The position numbers and the translations under genes were made by a program. A DNA stretch of 64,000 nucleotides from Deinococcus roseus (lineage in GTDB: Bacteria; Deinococcota; Deinococci; Deinococcales; Deinococcaceae): assembly GCF_014646895.1 (NCBI RefSeq), contig NZ_BMOD01000001.1:119172-183171 (forward strand), read 5' to 3'. The notes beneath the pieces are model-generated. The model had not been told where the DNA came from and ran no database searches. It saw nothing but the letters and a program-made list of their open reading frames with translations. Below are positions 41,240 to 50,856 of this stretch, piece by piece (the stretch's first letter is position 1; each line of letters begins with the position of its first letter).

Positions 41240-43744
41240 TCATTGCACTTTGACAGGCACCTTCACCAGCATGGTGTTGTTCTCGGTGAGGTAACGGATC
41301 TCGTAATCTCCTGCTTCATCGGGCAGGCTCACATCGAACTGCAGGGCATCTCCCACCCCGTATTCATAGATCCACTCACCGGCATCTGAGCCTTTGCGGG
41401 CCAGCACAATGCGGTCGTTGGGGCCACCAGGACCCGACCAGGTGATGCGCACTGAGGTGCTGACTTTTCCAGAAGCTGGGGCCTGAATGGTGGCTTTTGC
41501 GGCTGTGAGGGTCAGGGGCTGCCTGAACAGCACGGTTCCGCCATTGGCTTCACTCATGTAGCGGACTTCATAGGTGCCAGGGTCTGCAGGTGCAGGGACC
41601 ATCACCGGGTTGCCTCCACTGGTGTAAATGTAGGACGTGAAAGTCCCGTCCGGGGCATCTTTGGGCACAATGGTGAGGTAATCTCCATCGTTGTTGGGTC
41701 CCTGCACCGTCACCCTCAGGATGCTGCCTGCCATCACTGAACCCGGATACTTCAGGCTGATGCTGGCGGCGGCAACCTTCAGCGGAACACGGGCCAGCAC
41801 AGCATTGCCCAGACCTTCACTCTGGTAGCGGATTTCGTAATCTCCGGGGGTCACAGGAACCTGCAAATTCAAAGGGGTGCCACTGCTGGTGTAGGAATAC
41901 TGCAGGTACGTCCCATCCTGGGCCGTTCTGGGCACAATGGTGAGGTAATCTCCGGGAGCATCGGCCCCTTTCCATTGCACCGAGATGGTGCTGCCTGCCA
42001 CCACAGAAGCGGGTGCTGTGATGCTGTAATCGGTGCCTTCAATGGTGATGTTCAGCACCGTGAAAGCCTGACCGGTGGCTTCGGAGTTGAAGCGGATCTG
42101 GTATTCTCCTGCCACCTGAGGGGCAATCAGGGTGCCTGTGCCTTCAGGTTTGTCTGCATAGAAGTACTGGGTGTAGGTGCCTTCCGGGGCATCTCTGGGA
42201 ACGATGGTGACGTAATCTCCGGGCTGACCGGGGCCTTTCCAGGAGATTTTGATTTCTTTGCCCACTCCCATCTTCTGGGGCGCACCCAGGCTGTATTTGC
42301 CCAGGGTGGCTTTGAAGGTCTGACGGGCCAGCACCCGGCCTGCTCCGCTCATGTAACGCACTTCATAGGTGCCCGCCACAGGTCTGGTGCGAATTTCCAG
42401 CGGAGATTGGGCATTCTGGGTGTAGGCGTAAGCATCGTAGTTGCCATCCGGGGTGTCCTGTGTGACCACTGTGATGTAGTCATCCAGGTTGCCGGGACCC
42501 GTCCAGACGACCTTCACCACATCTCCAGCAGTGATTTCTGCGGGCACTTTCACGGTGGCGGGCACTTCACGGGGGGTGAAGGTGGCACTGCGGCCCAGCA
42601 CCTGCACCGTGCCATCAGGCAGGGTCAGGACATAGCGGAACTGCATGGGCTGGGGAATCTCAGGGACGCGCAGTTCGGTCTGGCCTTCTTTGCCCTGCAC
42701 GTATTCATAATTGCCGTACTCGTTGTCGGAGGCATCTGCAGCCACCACCGTGATGTAAGCATCTCCGGTGGCTTCTTCTGGCACGTTCTTGAACAGCACT
42801 TTGGCAGAACCGCCCATCACAGGGGCCTGGGGGGTGAAACTCAGTTGCACCAGGTTTTTCACCTCACCCACTTCAAAGGTGAAGCGGTTTTCACTGGCGG
42901 CATTCACCGAGATGCCCGTGAATGTTTTGACTCCTGTGGAGGTGTTCACCTGGGCGGAATAGTTGCCCACAGGCACATCCTGGGCATACAGGCCCTCTCC
43001 GTTTTGCAACAATGGGTGTTTCTCGCCATTCAGGGAACGGATCAGGGTGACGGTGTTGCCTGCGGGGGCAGGCTGTCCATTCACGGTCAATTGCACTTCC
43101 ACCGGCACCGTTTGCTGCACAGGTTTTGCAACCTGCTGCACCGCGTTCCCCAGAGCAGAAGCCAGCTGGTTGGCTGTGGTGGTGTTCTGGAAGCTGCCAA
43201 TGCCCTCAAAACTGCGCTGGGCACGGGCATCCAGGTCAATCCCGATGACTTTCAGGTCAATGCCTCTGCTCTTGAACAGCTCCATCGCGGCCTTGAGGTC
43301 TCCGCCACAAGACTCCTGCCCATCGGTCACCAGCACCACCATTTTTTTGCTGGCATCGTTGGGAAAGTCCTCTGCGGCTTTTAAGAGGGAGTACGCGATG
43401 GGGGTGGCCCCTTTGGGGGTGGTTTTGCGCACTGTGTCTTGCAGGGACTTGCGGTTCAGGCCTTCCATGGGAAGCACCAGTTCGCTGTCCTCGCAGCTGC
43501 CCGGAGCCACCGCCATGGTTTTGGCCCCATAAATGCGCAATCCCACATTCAGTTCCGGATCTTCAGGCAAGCTGGCAATGAAGCCTGAAAGCACATCCCT
43601 GGCCACAGAGATGCGGGTCTGGCCATCTGCCAGTTTGTTGTACATGCTGCCTGAGGCGTCGAGAATCAGCTCCACTCTGGTTTCAGCACTGGCCTGTGCA
43701 GCCAGCAGGAACCCCAGGGTGAGCATGGTCCGGGATAAATTCAT
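41240..43744 (-). CDS. Secreted vWA protein with six beta-sandwich repeats
   Basis: An 834-residue exported protein. ATG 43744 follows GGAGG with a 7-base gap; a long frame upstream lacks these signals. The signal peptide (MNLSRTMLTLGFLLAAQASA) leads straight into a vWA domain with the metal-ion site DASGSM, then TPKGATPIAYSLLKAAE and VVLVTDGQESCGGD. After a PEGA-like segment come six repeats of about 90 residues, most with W-x-GPG, GDYxTIVPxDAPDGTY and GxYEIRYxSE. The fold suggests an extracellular metal-dependent adhesion or scaffold protein; partners unknown. Confidence 0.88.
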   Translation of the reverse strand: MNLSRTMLTLGFLLAAQASAETRVELILDASGSMYNKLADGQTRISVARDVLSGFIASLPEDPELNVGLRIYGAKTMAVAPGSCEDSELVLPMEGLNRKSLQDTVRKTTPKGATPIAYSLLKAAEDFPNDASKKMVVLVTDGQESCGGDLKAAMELFKSRGIDLKVIGIDLDARAQRSFEGIGSFQNTTTANQLASALGNAVQQVAKPVQQTVPVEVQLTVNGQPAPAGNTVTLIRSLNGEKHPLLQNGEGLYAQDVPVGNYSAQVNTSTGVKTFTGISVNAASENRFTFEVGEVKNLVQLSFTPQAPVMGGSAKVLFKNVPEEATGDAYITVVAADASDNEYGNYEYVQGKEGQTELRVPEIPQPMQFRYVLTLPDGTVQVLGRSATFTPREVPATVKVPAEITAGDVVKVVWTGPGNLDDYITVVTQDTPDGNYDAYAYTQNAQSPLEIRTRPVAGTYEVRYMSGAGRVLARQTFKATLGKYSLGAPQKMGVGKEIKISWKGPGQPGDYVTIVPRDAPEGTYTQYFYADKPEGTGTLIAPQVAGEYQIRFNSEATGQAFTVLNITIEGTDYSITAPASVVAGSTISVQWKGADAPGDYLTIVPRTAQDGTYLQYSYTSSGTPLNLQVPVTPGDYEIRYQSEGLGNAVLARVPLKVAAASISLKYPGSVMAGSILRVTVQGPNNDGDYLTIVPKDAPDGTFTSYIYTSGGNPVMVPAPADPGTYEVRYMSEANGGTVLFRQPLTLTAAKATIQAPASGKVSTSVRITWSGPGGPNDRIVLARKGSDAGEWIYEYGVGDALQFDVSLPDEAGDYEIRYLTENNTMLVKVPVKVQ

Positions 43745-44251
43745 GGTCTGTCCTCCTGTTCTCCATGATAAGAGCTGCCAGCCGTTGTCTGCCTTTCTGC
43801 GACACATCCCGAAGCAGCCTGGCAAGCTTGATGAAGGTTCTGGCCACTGCAAACCCACGATTAAAACGTTCAGCCATCGGTCATCAGCCAGAGACACCTG
43901 AAAAGCAGTGGCTTTCGCACACCTCAGGCCAGCGATGGTTCTGCTCTTGCTGACCCAGGTGAGCAACCTCCCAGTAAAGCAGAGGATCGCTTGCTGACCG
44001 CTGATCGCTTGCATGCATGACCTGTCCCTGTGAAAATGATGGTTTTGCCAAAACCAGACAGGTTCCCCTAGCACCCTCCCCTCAAATGCTTTATGCTACT
44101 GACTTGAGCAGAACAGACTTAACCCTGTTGGTCTGTCCTGACCTTTCAATTCGCTTTGCTCAGGCAGAAGAGCGCCAGGCCCTCTCCTGCCGAAAGCAGC
44201 AACTGACGGTCTTTTGCGAACTGAAGCCCACCACTCCCGGAGGTTCTGAAG
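43745..44251. other. 500-bp divergent intergenic region before prs
   Basis: No gene is supported; the frames here are upstream extensions of the neighbours. A degenerate repeat-like segment GATCGCTTGCTGACCGC-TGATCGCTTGC lies near 43986-44013. TATGCT at 44092-44097 could be a -10 for prs but has no good -35. CAGAC/GTCTG with inner AAC/GTT at about 44115-44137 forms a small hairpin in the presumed prs leader of roughly 150 bases. Confidence 0.45.
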
Positions 44252-45211
44252 GTGTTTGCCAATCAACGTCCCCTGAAAGTGTTTTCAGGTCAAAGCAATA
44301 AAGCACTCGCACAGGAAGTCTGTGACAACCTGGGGATCCCCCTGGGCCAGAGTGAAACCCAGAAATTCAACAACGACAACATCATTGTGCGTTACAAAGA
44401 GTCCCTGCGTGAAGCCGATGTTTTCATTGTGCAGGCCCTGAGTTCCCCCACCAGCGACAACCTGATGGAGCTCCTGCTGATGATTGACGCGGCCAAGAGT
44501 GCTTCTGCTTACCGGGTCACTGCGGTGATTCCTTACTACTCTTACGCCAGAAGCGACAAGAAGGACGAGCCCCGCATCTCCATCTCTGCGCGTCTGGTCG
44601 CTGACCTGATCCAGACCGCAGGTGCAGACCGGGTGCTGACCATGACCCTGCACAGCCCCCAGGTGCACGGTTTCTTCAAGGTGCCTGTGGACCACCTGTC
44701 TTCTGAAGTGGTGATCGCCAACCACCTGATCACCCACATCGACAACGTGCAGGAAGGCGTGGTGCTGGCCACCGACGCTGGAGACATCAAACGTGCCTCT
44801 GCACTGGCCCGTCGCCTGAATGCCAACCTGGCCTTTATTGACAAGCGCAGGCTGTCAGACACCAATGTGCAGGCCCGTGGCCTGATTGGGGACGTCAAGG
44901 ACCGCAAGGTCTTTGTGGTGGACGATGAAATCTCCACCGCAGGCTCTCTGGTGGAGGCCGTGCATGTGGCCAAAGCTGCCGGGGCCACCGATGTGTATGT
45001 GGCCGTGACCCACGGGGTGTATGTTGGCCCTGCTGTGGAACGCATTGCCGGTCTGGACGCGGTAGAAGTGTGCAGCACCAACACCGTGGAAGTCCCCGAG
45101 TGGAAAATGGAGCAGGGCAAGAAACTGAAAGTGCTGACCGTGGCTCCCATTTTTGCCGAGGCCATCCAGCGCATCCACACCGGCGAGTCGGTGTCTTCTC
45201 TGTTTGAATGA
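44252..45211 (+). CDS. prs: Ribose-phosphate pyrophosphokinase
   Basis: A 319-residue enzyme that makes PRPP from ribose 5-phosphate and ATP, feeding nucleotide, histidine and tryptophan synthesis. Motifs include SETQKFNNDNIIVRYKESLR, the ATP/Mg site YYSYARSDKKDEPRISISAR, TLHSPQVHGFF, and the PRPP-binding loop KVFVVDDEISTAGSLVEA. The start is GTG 44252, eight bases after GGAGG. Full family length. A long leader precedes it; a tandem repeat and a terminator follow. Confidence 0.96.
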   Translation: MFANQRPLKVFSGQSNKALAQEVCDNLGIPLGQSETQKFNNDNIIVRYKESLREADVFIVQALSSPTSDNLMELLLMIDAAKSASAYRVTAVIPYYSYARSDKKDEPRISISARLVADLIQTAGADRVLTMTLHSPQVHGFFKVPVDHLSSEVVIANHLITHIDNVQEGVVLATDAGDIKRASALARRLNANLAFIDKRRLSDTNVQARGLIGDVKDRKVFVVDDEISTAGSLVEAVHVAKAAGATDVYVAVTHGVYVGPAVERIAGLDAVEVCSTNTVEVPEWKMEQGKKLKVLTVAPIFAEAIQRIHTGESVSSLFE

Positions 45212-45212
45212 T

Positions 45213-45254
45213 CTGAGCAAACCTTTCTGAGCAAACCTTTCTGAGCAAGCCTGT
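45213..45254. repeat. Three 14-bp tandem units after prs
   Basis: CTGAGCAAACCTTT at 45213 and 45227, then a variant CTGAGCAAGCCTGT at 45241. The array starts right after the prs stop and precedes the terminator. Confidence 0.85.
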
Positions 45255-45265
45255 TTGATGTGGAG

Positions 45266-45293
45266 CCCCCAGGATCAAAACCTGGGGGTTTTT
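45266..45293 (+). terminator. Terminator after prs
   Basis: CCCCCAGG and CCTGGGGG form a perfect 8-bp stem, followed by TTTTT. Confidence 0.92.
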
Positions 45294-45341
45294 GTCTCTA
45301 TTGGGACATGTGGTACGCCAAATAGTGTATATAGTAGTGTC

Positions 45342-45980
45342 ATGGTTTTGTCACGCTTTTTACCCAAAAACCCCGAGTTCATTCAGATGTTCGTGAAGTC
45401 GGCCAAAAATGCCCATGAAACGGCCATTGCCCTGTCTGACCTCATGGACAATTATGTGGACGTTGAAAACAAAGTCCGCAAAATCCGCGATCTGGAGCAC
45501 ATCGGAGACAACATCACCCACGACCTCACCAACGCCCTGACCACCACTTTTGTGACCCCTTTTGACCGGGACGACATCATGATGCTGGCCAGCCGTCTGG
45601 ACGATCTGGTGGACTCCATTGAGGAAGCCGCCCGCCGCATGTGGTTGTACCGCATGCCCTCCCCCACCCCGGAAGCCCAGCGTCTGGCAAAAATCATTGC
45701 CGGGCAAACCCTGGCCCTGGCCGAATCCATGCACATGCTGATCGATGCCAGACACAGTGAAACCCTTCGCGATGTGGTCAAGAAAGTCACCTCCCTGGAA
45801 GACGACGGCGACCAGATTCTGGATGAAGTGCTGGCCAAACTCTACGACGGGGTGCAGGACATCAAAGGTGTGATCAGCTCCATCCGCTGGGGCGAGCTGT
45901 ACCAGTACCTTGAAGATGCCACCGACCGTGCCCAGGATGTGGCCTACACCATCGAAGGAATCCTGCTCAAAAATGCCTGA
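45342..45980 (+). CDS. PhoU-like (DUF47) accessory protein
   Basis: A 212-residue helical protein of the DUF47/PhoU-related family that usually accompanies Pit transporters and is thought to regulate phosphate uptake. Typical segments are IRDLEHIGDNITHDLTNAL, TPFDRDDIMMLASRLDDLVD and KKVTSLEDDGDQILDEVLAKLY, with acidic metal-binding clusters. TATAGT (45330-45335) ends 6 bases before ATG 45342, suggesting a leaderless mRNA. The stop overlaps the following pit gene by 8 bases, so the pair is translationally coupled. Confidence 0.92.
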   Translation: MVLSRFLPKNPEFIQMFVKSAKNAHETAIALSDLMDNYVDVENKVRKIRDLEHIGDNITHDLTNALTTTFVTPFDRDDIMMLASRLDDLVDSIEEAARRMWLYRMPSPTPEAQRLAKIIAGQTLALAESMHMLIDARHSETLRDVVKKVTSLEDDGDQILDEVLAKLYDGVQDIKGVISSIRWGELYQYLEDATDRAQDVAYTIEGILLKNA

Positions 45981-46977
45981 TGCTGCCCTGATCGGTCTGA
46001 TTGCCCTGATCATTCTGGCCCTGGCCTTTGATTTCATCAACGGCTTTCACGATACCGCCAATGCCATTGCCACCAGTGTGGCCACCCGGGTGCTTTCTCC
46101 GGGTCAAGCCGTACTGATGGCCGGGGTCCTGAATGTGGTCGGTGCCCTCACGGGAAGTGCTGTGGCCAAAACGGTGGGGAAAGACATCATCCCGCCAGAA
46201 TCCGCCACCCTGGAACTGGTGGGGGCGGCCCTGATTTCTGCCATCATCTGGAATTTGTTCACCTGGTGGAAAGGCATTCCCAGCAGCTCCAGCCATGCCC
46301 TGGTGTTCTCCATTGTGGGCGCAGGGGTGGCACAGGGCGGCTGGAAACTCATTCAGTTCAAAGGGGTCAACAAAACACTCACGGGACTCTGGACCTCTCC
46401 CATCCTGGGCTTCCTGATTCCCATCGTGCTGATGATCATCCTCTTGTGGGTGATTGCCCGCTGGAGACCCAAGACGGTTTCCAGGGTGTTTGCCAAACTG
46501 CAGATTGTTTCTGCCGCGTTCATGGCTTTCAGCCACGGCAGCAACGACGCCCAGAAAACCATGGGCATCATCACCATGGCCCTGGCCGCTTATATGGGCT
46601 GGAGCGGCAACGAGTGGGACGTGCCCACCTGGGTGGTGCTTTCCTGCGCAGCCGCAATGGGTCTGGGCACCTCCATTGGAGGATGGCGCATCATCAAAAC
46701 CATGGGACACAAGGTCGTGGACCTGAAACCCGTGGACGGCTTTGTTGCAGAGATCAGTGCTGCCACCATCATTGAAACCGCCAGCCACCTGGGCATTCCG
46801 GTGTCCACCACCCACGTGATCTCCACCAGCATCATGGGGGTGGGAACCACCAAAGGCATGGGCAAGGTGAACTGGGGCATTGCAGGGCGAATTGTGTCTG
46901 CCTGGATCATCACCATTCCCACCTGCATTGCCGTGGGCTGGCTGTGCTTCAAGCTGCTGGATTTGTTTGTGCGGTAA
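45973..46977 (+). CDS. pit: Inorganic phosphate transporter, Pit family
   Basis: A 334-residue membrane protein for low-affinity, cation-coupled phosphate (metal-phosphate) uptake. Both copies of the family signature are seen: FINGFHDTANAIATSVATRV near the N-terminus and FSHGSNDAQKTMGIITMA in the second half. GIPSSSSHALVFSIVGAG and GIPVSTTHVISTSIMGVG are the matching half-motifs. About ten hydrophobic helices. ATG 45973 lies inside the end of the PhoU-like gene. A strong terminator follows. Confidence 0.96.
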   Translation: MPDAALIGLIALIILALAFDFINGFHDTANAIATSVATRVLSPGQAVLMAGVLNVVGALTGSAVAKTVGKDIIPPESATLELVGAALISAIIWNLFTWWKGIPSSSSHALVFSIVGAGVAQGGWKLIQFKGVNKTLTGLWTSPILGFLIPIVLMIILLWVIARWRPKTVSRVFAKLQIVSAAFMAFSHGSNDAQKTMGIITMALAAYMGWSGNEWDVPTWVVLSCAAAMGLGTSIGGWRIIKTMGHKVVDLKPVDGFVAEISAATIIETASHLGIPVSTTHVISTSIMGVGTTKGMGKVNWGIAGRIVSAWIITIPTCIAVGWLCFKLLDLFVR

Positions 46978-46992
46978 AAACACAGAACCCAG

Positions 46993-47018
46993 AACCCGGA
47001 CTGCAGTCCGGGTTTTTT
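46993..47018 (+). terminator. Terminator after pit
   Basis: AACCCGGAC-TGCA-GTCCGGGTT with a T run, a perfect 9-bp stem. Confidence 0.92.
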
Positions 47019-47060
47019 CATGGCTTTTCCCTCAAACCCATGCTTTCAAAAACACTCCTT

Positions 47061-47504
47061 TCAAAAAACACTGCGCCTGGGCACCACTTCTGACAGCAGA
47101 ATGTGGGTGGTGGTCTGCCCGAATTTCATCAATTCGCGGATGAGGGCTTCCAGATCCAGCATCTTTTTGACGCACACCTTCAGGGAGAAAGCACTCTGGC
47201 CCAGCAGGTGGTGGCATTCCAGCACCTCCTGTTTTTCGCCGGCATACCGCATGAAGGCCTGCTCGTCTTTGTAGGTGACTTCAATGAGGATCAGGGCCTG
47301 CACGTCAAAGCCCAGTTGCCGCAAATCCAGTTCGGTGCGGTATCCGGTGATCACCCCGGCATGTTCCAGCTTGCGGATCCTTTCGGTCACGGCTGGCGCA
47401 GTGAGGCCCACCTGTTTGGCAATCTCGGCAAAGCTGGCACGGGCATTTTCCTGCAGGGCATGCAGGATTTTGAGATCGGTCTGGTCCAGACTTTTGATTT
47501 CCAT
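47061..47504 (-). CDS. Lrp/AsnC-family transcriptional regulator
   Basis: A 147-residue regulator with an N-terminal winged helix-turn-helix (LDQTDLKILHALQENARASF, VGLTAPAVTERIRKLEHAGVI) and a C-terminal RAM ligand-binding domain (FDVQALILIEVTYKDEQ, VLECHHLLGQSAFSLKVCV). ATG 47504 follows GAAGGG with a 9-base gap; the longer frame upstream would run into rocD. It is divergent from rocD with 119 bases between, so it probably controls that gene in response to an amino acid such as arginine or ornithine. The target is inferred from position. Confidence 0.93.
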   Translation of the reverse strand: MEIKSLDQTDLKILHALQENARASFAEIAKQVGLTAPAVTERIRKLEHAGVITGYRTELDLRQLGFDVQALILIEVTYKDEQAFMRYAGEKQEVLECHHLLGQSAFSLKVCVKKMLDLEALIRELMKFGQTTTHILLSEVVPRRSVF

Positions 47505-47623
47505 GGTTTTGATCCCTTCAAGCTTTAGATTCGCAGATTTTCCACAATGTTTTTTTCTTTTTGCTGATGGACACGACAAAAAATCAGCTATAGAATACCA
47601 GAACAACAGTCTGGAGGCCCAAC

Positions 47624-48838
47624 GTGAACACACAAGATTATGTTTTTCTGGATGAAGCCCATGGAGCCCACAACTACCACCCCCTCGATGTGGTGATCGA
47701 ACGGGGTGAGGGCGTGTGGGTGCATGACGTGGAAGGCAAGAAGTACCTGGATTGCCTGAGCGCCTACAGTGCCGTGAACCAGGGCCACTGTCACCCCAGA
47801 ATTTTGAAGGCCATGATCGAGCAGGCCAGCAAAGTCACCCTCACGTCCAGGGCGTTCAGGAACGACCAGATGGGCCTCTTTTTGAAGGAACTCTGTGAAT
47901 TCACGGGCTATGAAATGACCCTCCCCATGAACACTGGAGCCGAAGCCGTGGAAACCGCCCTCAAAGCCGCCCGCAAATGGGGGTATCAGGTCAAGGGCAT
48001 TGCAGAGAACCAGGCCCAGATCATCGTGGCGAATGGCAATTTCCATGGTCGCACCACCACCGTGGTTTCTTTCTCCACCGAAGAACAGTACAAAAAAGAT
48101 TTCGGACCTTTCACACCGGGTTTTCTGGCTGTGGAATATGGAAGCATTGAGGCCCTGAAGGCTGCCATCACCCCTGATACAGCAGCCATTCTGCTGGAAC
48201 CCATTCAGGGTGAGGGGGGCGTGATCATTCCTCCAGAGGGGTACCTGCGTGCAGTGCGTGCCCTCTGTGATTCGCACAACATCCTGTTCATTGCCGATGA
48301 AATCCAGTCCGGTCTGGGCCGCAGTGGTGCCCGTTTTGCCTGCGACCATGAAGGGGTGCGTCCAGACATGGTGATCCTGGGGAAAGCCCTCTCTGGTGGG
48401 TTTTATCCCGTTTCCGCTGTGGTGGCAGATCAGACCGTGCTGGGATTGTTCAAGCCTGGCGACCACGGCTCCACCTTTGCAGGGAATCCGCTGGGGGCTG
48501 CAGTGGCCCGTGAAGCCCTCAAAGTCCTGCAGGAAGAAAACCTGATTGAGCATTCGCGTGACCTTGGAGCTTACCTGAAAGCAGAACTGGAAAAGATCGA
48601 CAGCCCGGTCATTGATTTTGTGCGGGGCAGAGGGTTATGGATTGGTCTGGTCCTGAAAGAACCTGCCCGCCTTTACTGCGAAGCACTGCGTGAACAGGGA
48701 ATCTTGTGCAAAGAAACCCATGTGAATGTGATTCGCATTGCCCCTCCTCTGGTGATCGAGAAGGCAGAACTGGACCATCTGGTGCAGGTTCTGAAAGACG
48801 TGTTGCAACCCCAGACCATCCAGCAAACAATTTTATAA
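47624..48838 (+). CDS. rocD: Ornithine aminotransferase
   Basis: A 404-residue PLP enzyme of class III that transfers the delta-amino group of ornithine to 2-oxoglutarate in arginine/ornithine breakdown. Family motifs: CLSAYSAVNQGHCHPRI, MNTGAEAVETALKAARKWGY, GNFHGRTTTVVSFSTE, ADEIQSGLGRSG and the PLP lysine in ILGKALSGGFYPVSA. The start is GTG 47624, six bases after GGAGG. A related class III aminotransferase cannot be fully excluded, but the SAYSAVNQGH and NTGAEA motifs favour RocD. Confidence 0.93.
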   Translation: MNTQDYVFLDEAHGAHNYHPLDVVIERGEGVWVHDVEGKKYLDCLSAYSAVNQGHCHPRILKAMIEQASKVTLTSRAFRNDQMGLFLKELCEFTGYEMTLPMNTGAEAVETALKAARKWGYQVKGIAENQAQIIVANGNFHGRTTTVVSFSTEEQYKKDFGPFTPGFLAVEYGSIEALKAAITPDTAAILLEPIQGEGGVIIPPEGYLRAVRALCDSHNILFIADEIQSGLGRSGARFACDHEGVRPDMVILGKALSGGFYPVSAVVADQTVLGLFKPGDHGSTFAGNPLGAAVAREALKVLQEENLIEHSRDLGAYLKAELEKIDSPVIDFVRGRGLWIGLVLKEPARLYCEALREQGILCKETHVNVIRIAPPLVIEKAELDHLVQVLKDVLQPQTIQQTIL

Positions 48839-48931
48839 ATCTTAAGACTTTTTATATTTGACTGCAATTCGGTTTCAATTGTGTGTGCCAGATCATCGGC
48901 TCCGTTGCGATCAGTCACCAGTCAAAGAAGA

Positions 48932-48969
48932 GGAGCCCGATTATCTGTTCGGGCTCCCTTTGTATTTTT
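48932..48969 (+). terminator. Terminator downstream of rocD
   Basis: GGAGCCCGA and TCGGGCTCC form a perfect 9-bp stem, followed by CTTTGTATTTTT. It lies about 95 bases after the rocD stop. The stretch after it, to 49127, holds nothing I recognise. Confidence 0.85.
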
Positions 48970-49127
48970 AAAGATTTCATAAAAAGTCAATGATATATCC
49001 CCTGGACCAAAGGAGTGTGCATTTCTCTGGCATCAAGAGATGCAAAGATTATATGGAAAAGCGACAGAAAGTCCGAGGAGTAAATTCAGCAGAATATGCT
49101 CATTACACTTGATTGAAAACCTAAAAA

Positions 49128-50657
49128 TCACTCACTTTTACCTCCGTTCGCTGGTTTTTCTTCCTGCAGGAGGTTGTCCAGGAACAATTGCCTGAGTTGA
49201 TCAGACCACAGGCGGATGTTGAAACGGGTGGCGCCCACGCGTTGCATGTACTCCCGATGGACCCTCAGTTGTCGCAGTTCATTTTCATCGAGATCCAGCC
49301 TTTGTGCTGCATCCATCTGATGAAGCGTCCGATGAATCACGCGTGTGGGATAAGATTTCTTTCCATTGGTGATCTTTTCTCCAGCCAGAAAGAAACCATT
49401 GCGCTGAACCTCAGCAATGCTGTCTGGAATTTTTAGATCCACAATTCCCTGCAACACAAATGGAACCACTGGAAACCACAGGGCACACATCCTGTTCAAA
49501 GTCTCTTTCTGTCGGGTGTTCAACAAGAGCACACGATCCAGCATTTTCTGGGCAAAGCCTGCAGGCAAGGGTTGCAAATCCCTGGCATGGGTTTTCATCT
49601 GGAGCAATCCAAAATCAAGAACCATCTCCAAAACCGCAGAAACTTCCCTGCTTCTGAATTTCAGTTGCTGGTATCTGTTTTGTGCTTCTTCCATGTCCTT
49701 CAGAGAAACCGCCAATGCCTGAATCAACAGAGGGATGATGTCATCCCAGTAATCCACAGAAACATCAAAATGCAGCCCAGCATCGTATGCAGCATCAATT
49801 TTATCGATCATTCCATGCAGATGTTTCATGTTCTGCTTGCTGATCTGATACGGATAATTGATGTGATAGAAATAAAACAATTCATGACCCAATTCAATGA
49901 CTTCCATCATTGTGGCAAGCTGGCTTTGACCCCTCAGGGTTCCGGGCTTTCCTTCCAAAAAAAAGCTGTATGCCACCCTGACTTCAGGACCACCCACCTG
50001 ATCTACAGGCAATCCGCCAAACAAAACAGCATAGAAAAGCACATCGTCCGCTGACCATTTGAGGTGTTTTGTGGCAAAAGCAGAATGCGCGACCTGCGGA
50101 AAGATCACTGCAACATTTTCATATTCACACAGGATGCAATGCAGCCTCATCAATTGATAGAAAATTCTGGGAATCATGCTTCTGGTTCCCAGCACCTGAG
50201 CGAGATAATAGGCTCTGTTGAGGGATTCTTTCACCCCCTGCCCCTGAAGAAATGCAATTGCCAGTGAAGATTTCAGCAATTCCAGGCGCATGATGCCTTC
50301 AAAATCTGTGGAATCCCTGCCCGGTTCCAGATTGATCTGGTGGAGCCTTTGCAGTTCCTGGGGGCTGAAATGGTGTTGTCCTGCTGACCTCAACAGGGCC
50401 TCCATACTGACGCTCAGCAAGCAGTTTTGCTGGAATTCGATTTCACGGATGGCAATGTCCCTTTTTCCCATGCGCATCAGCACCCAGGCCTGACGGGCAG
50501 CGCACACCGCAGATGCTGGCAAACGCTGCAAGGCCTTGAGCAGTTGTGGCAGGGTGCCCTCCTCTTCATGTCTGGCCTGTAAGGCATCAAAAGCCGCTGC
50601 TCGAAAAACAATTTCTGGATCAAGAATCCATTCCTGCTCATCCATCTGTTGAGTCAT
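49128..50657 (-). CDS. Large helical protein of unknown function
   Basis: A 509-residue protein not recognised as a known family. It is mostly helical, with possible degenerate TPR-like units near the N-terminus (ALQRLPASAVCAARQAWVLM, GKRDIAIREIEFQQNCLL) and a conserved-looking centre (VLFYAVLFGGLPVDQVGGPE, GHELFYFYHINYPYQISKQ). There is no signal peptide or membrane segment. Its DNA is visibly more AT-rich than most neighbours, which could mean recent acquisition. I chose ATG 50657, five bases after GAGG; a GTG two codons upstream overlaps that site. It may be a TPR-style regulator, but no DNA-binding domain is evident. Confidence 0.75.
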   Translation of the reverse strand: MTQQMDEQEWILDPEIVFRAAAFDALQARHEEEGTLPQLLKALQRLPASAVCAARQAWVLMRMGKRDIAIREIEFQQNCLLSVSMEALLRSAGQHHFSPQELQRLHQINLEPGRDSTDFEGIMRLELLKSSLAIAFLQGQGVKESLNRAYYLAQVLGTRSMIPRIFYQLMRLHCILCEYENVAVIFPQVAHSAFATKHLKWSADDVLFYAVLFGGLPVDQVGGPEVRVAYSFFLEGKPGTLRGQSQLATMMEVIELGHELFYFYHINYPYQISKQNMKHLHGMIDKIDAAYDAGLHFDVSVDYWDDIIPLLIQALAVSLKDMEEAQNRYQQLKFRSREVSAVLEMVLDFGLLQMKTHARDLQPLPAGFAQKMLDRVLLLNTRQKETLNRMCALWFPVVPFVLQGIVDLKIPDSIAEVQRNGFFLAGEKITNGKKSYPTRVIHRTLHQMDAAQRLDLDENELRQLRVHREYMQRVGATRFNIRLWSDQLRQLFLDNLLQEEKPANGGKSE

Positions 50658-50856
50658 CTCCACCTCAATTTGTTTTACATTGCATTGCTCCCCTCCATTA
50701 AAGCAGACCCTGAATGCACCCCCAGCAGGCCTGTACGCTCATCTGGCCCACCGCAAACAATAATTGATAAGCATGATCAACTATGCCTAGCCCGCCCCTT
50801 GACCCTGACCAGAGAAGCTGAAAGAATACTCTTCTAGTGTGCGTTTCCCACGCACC

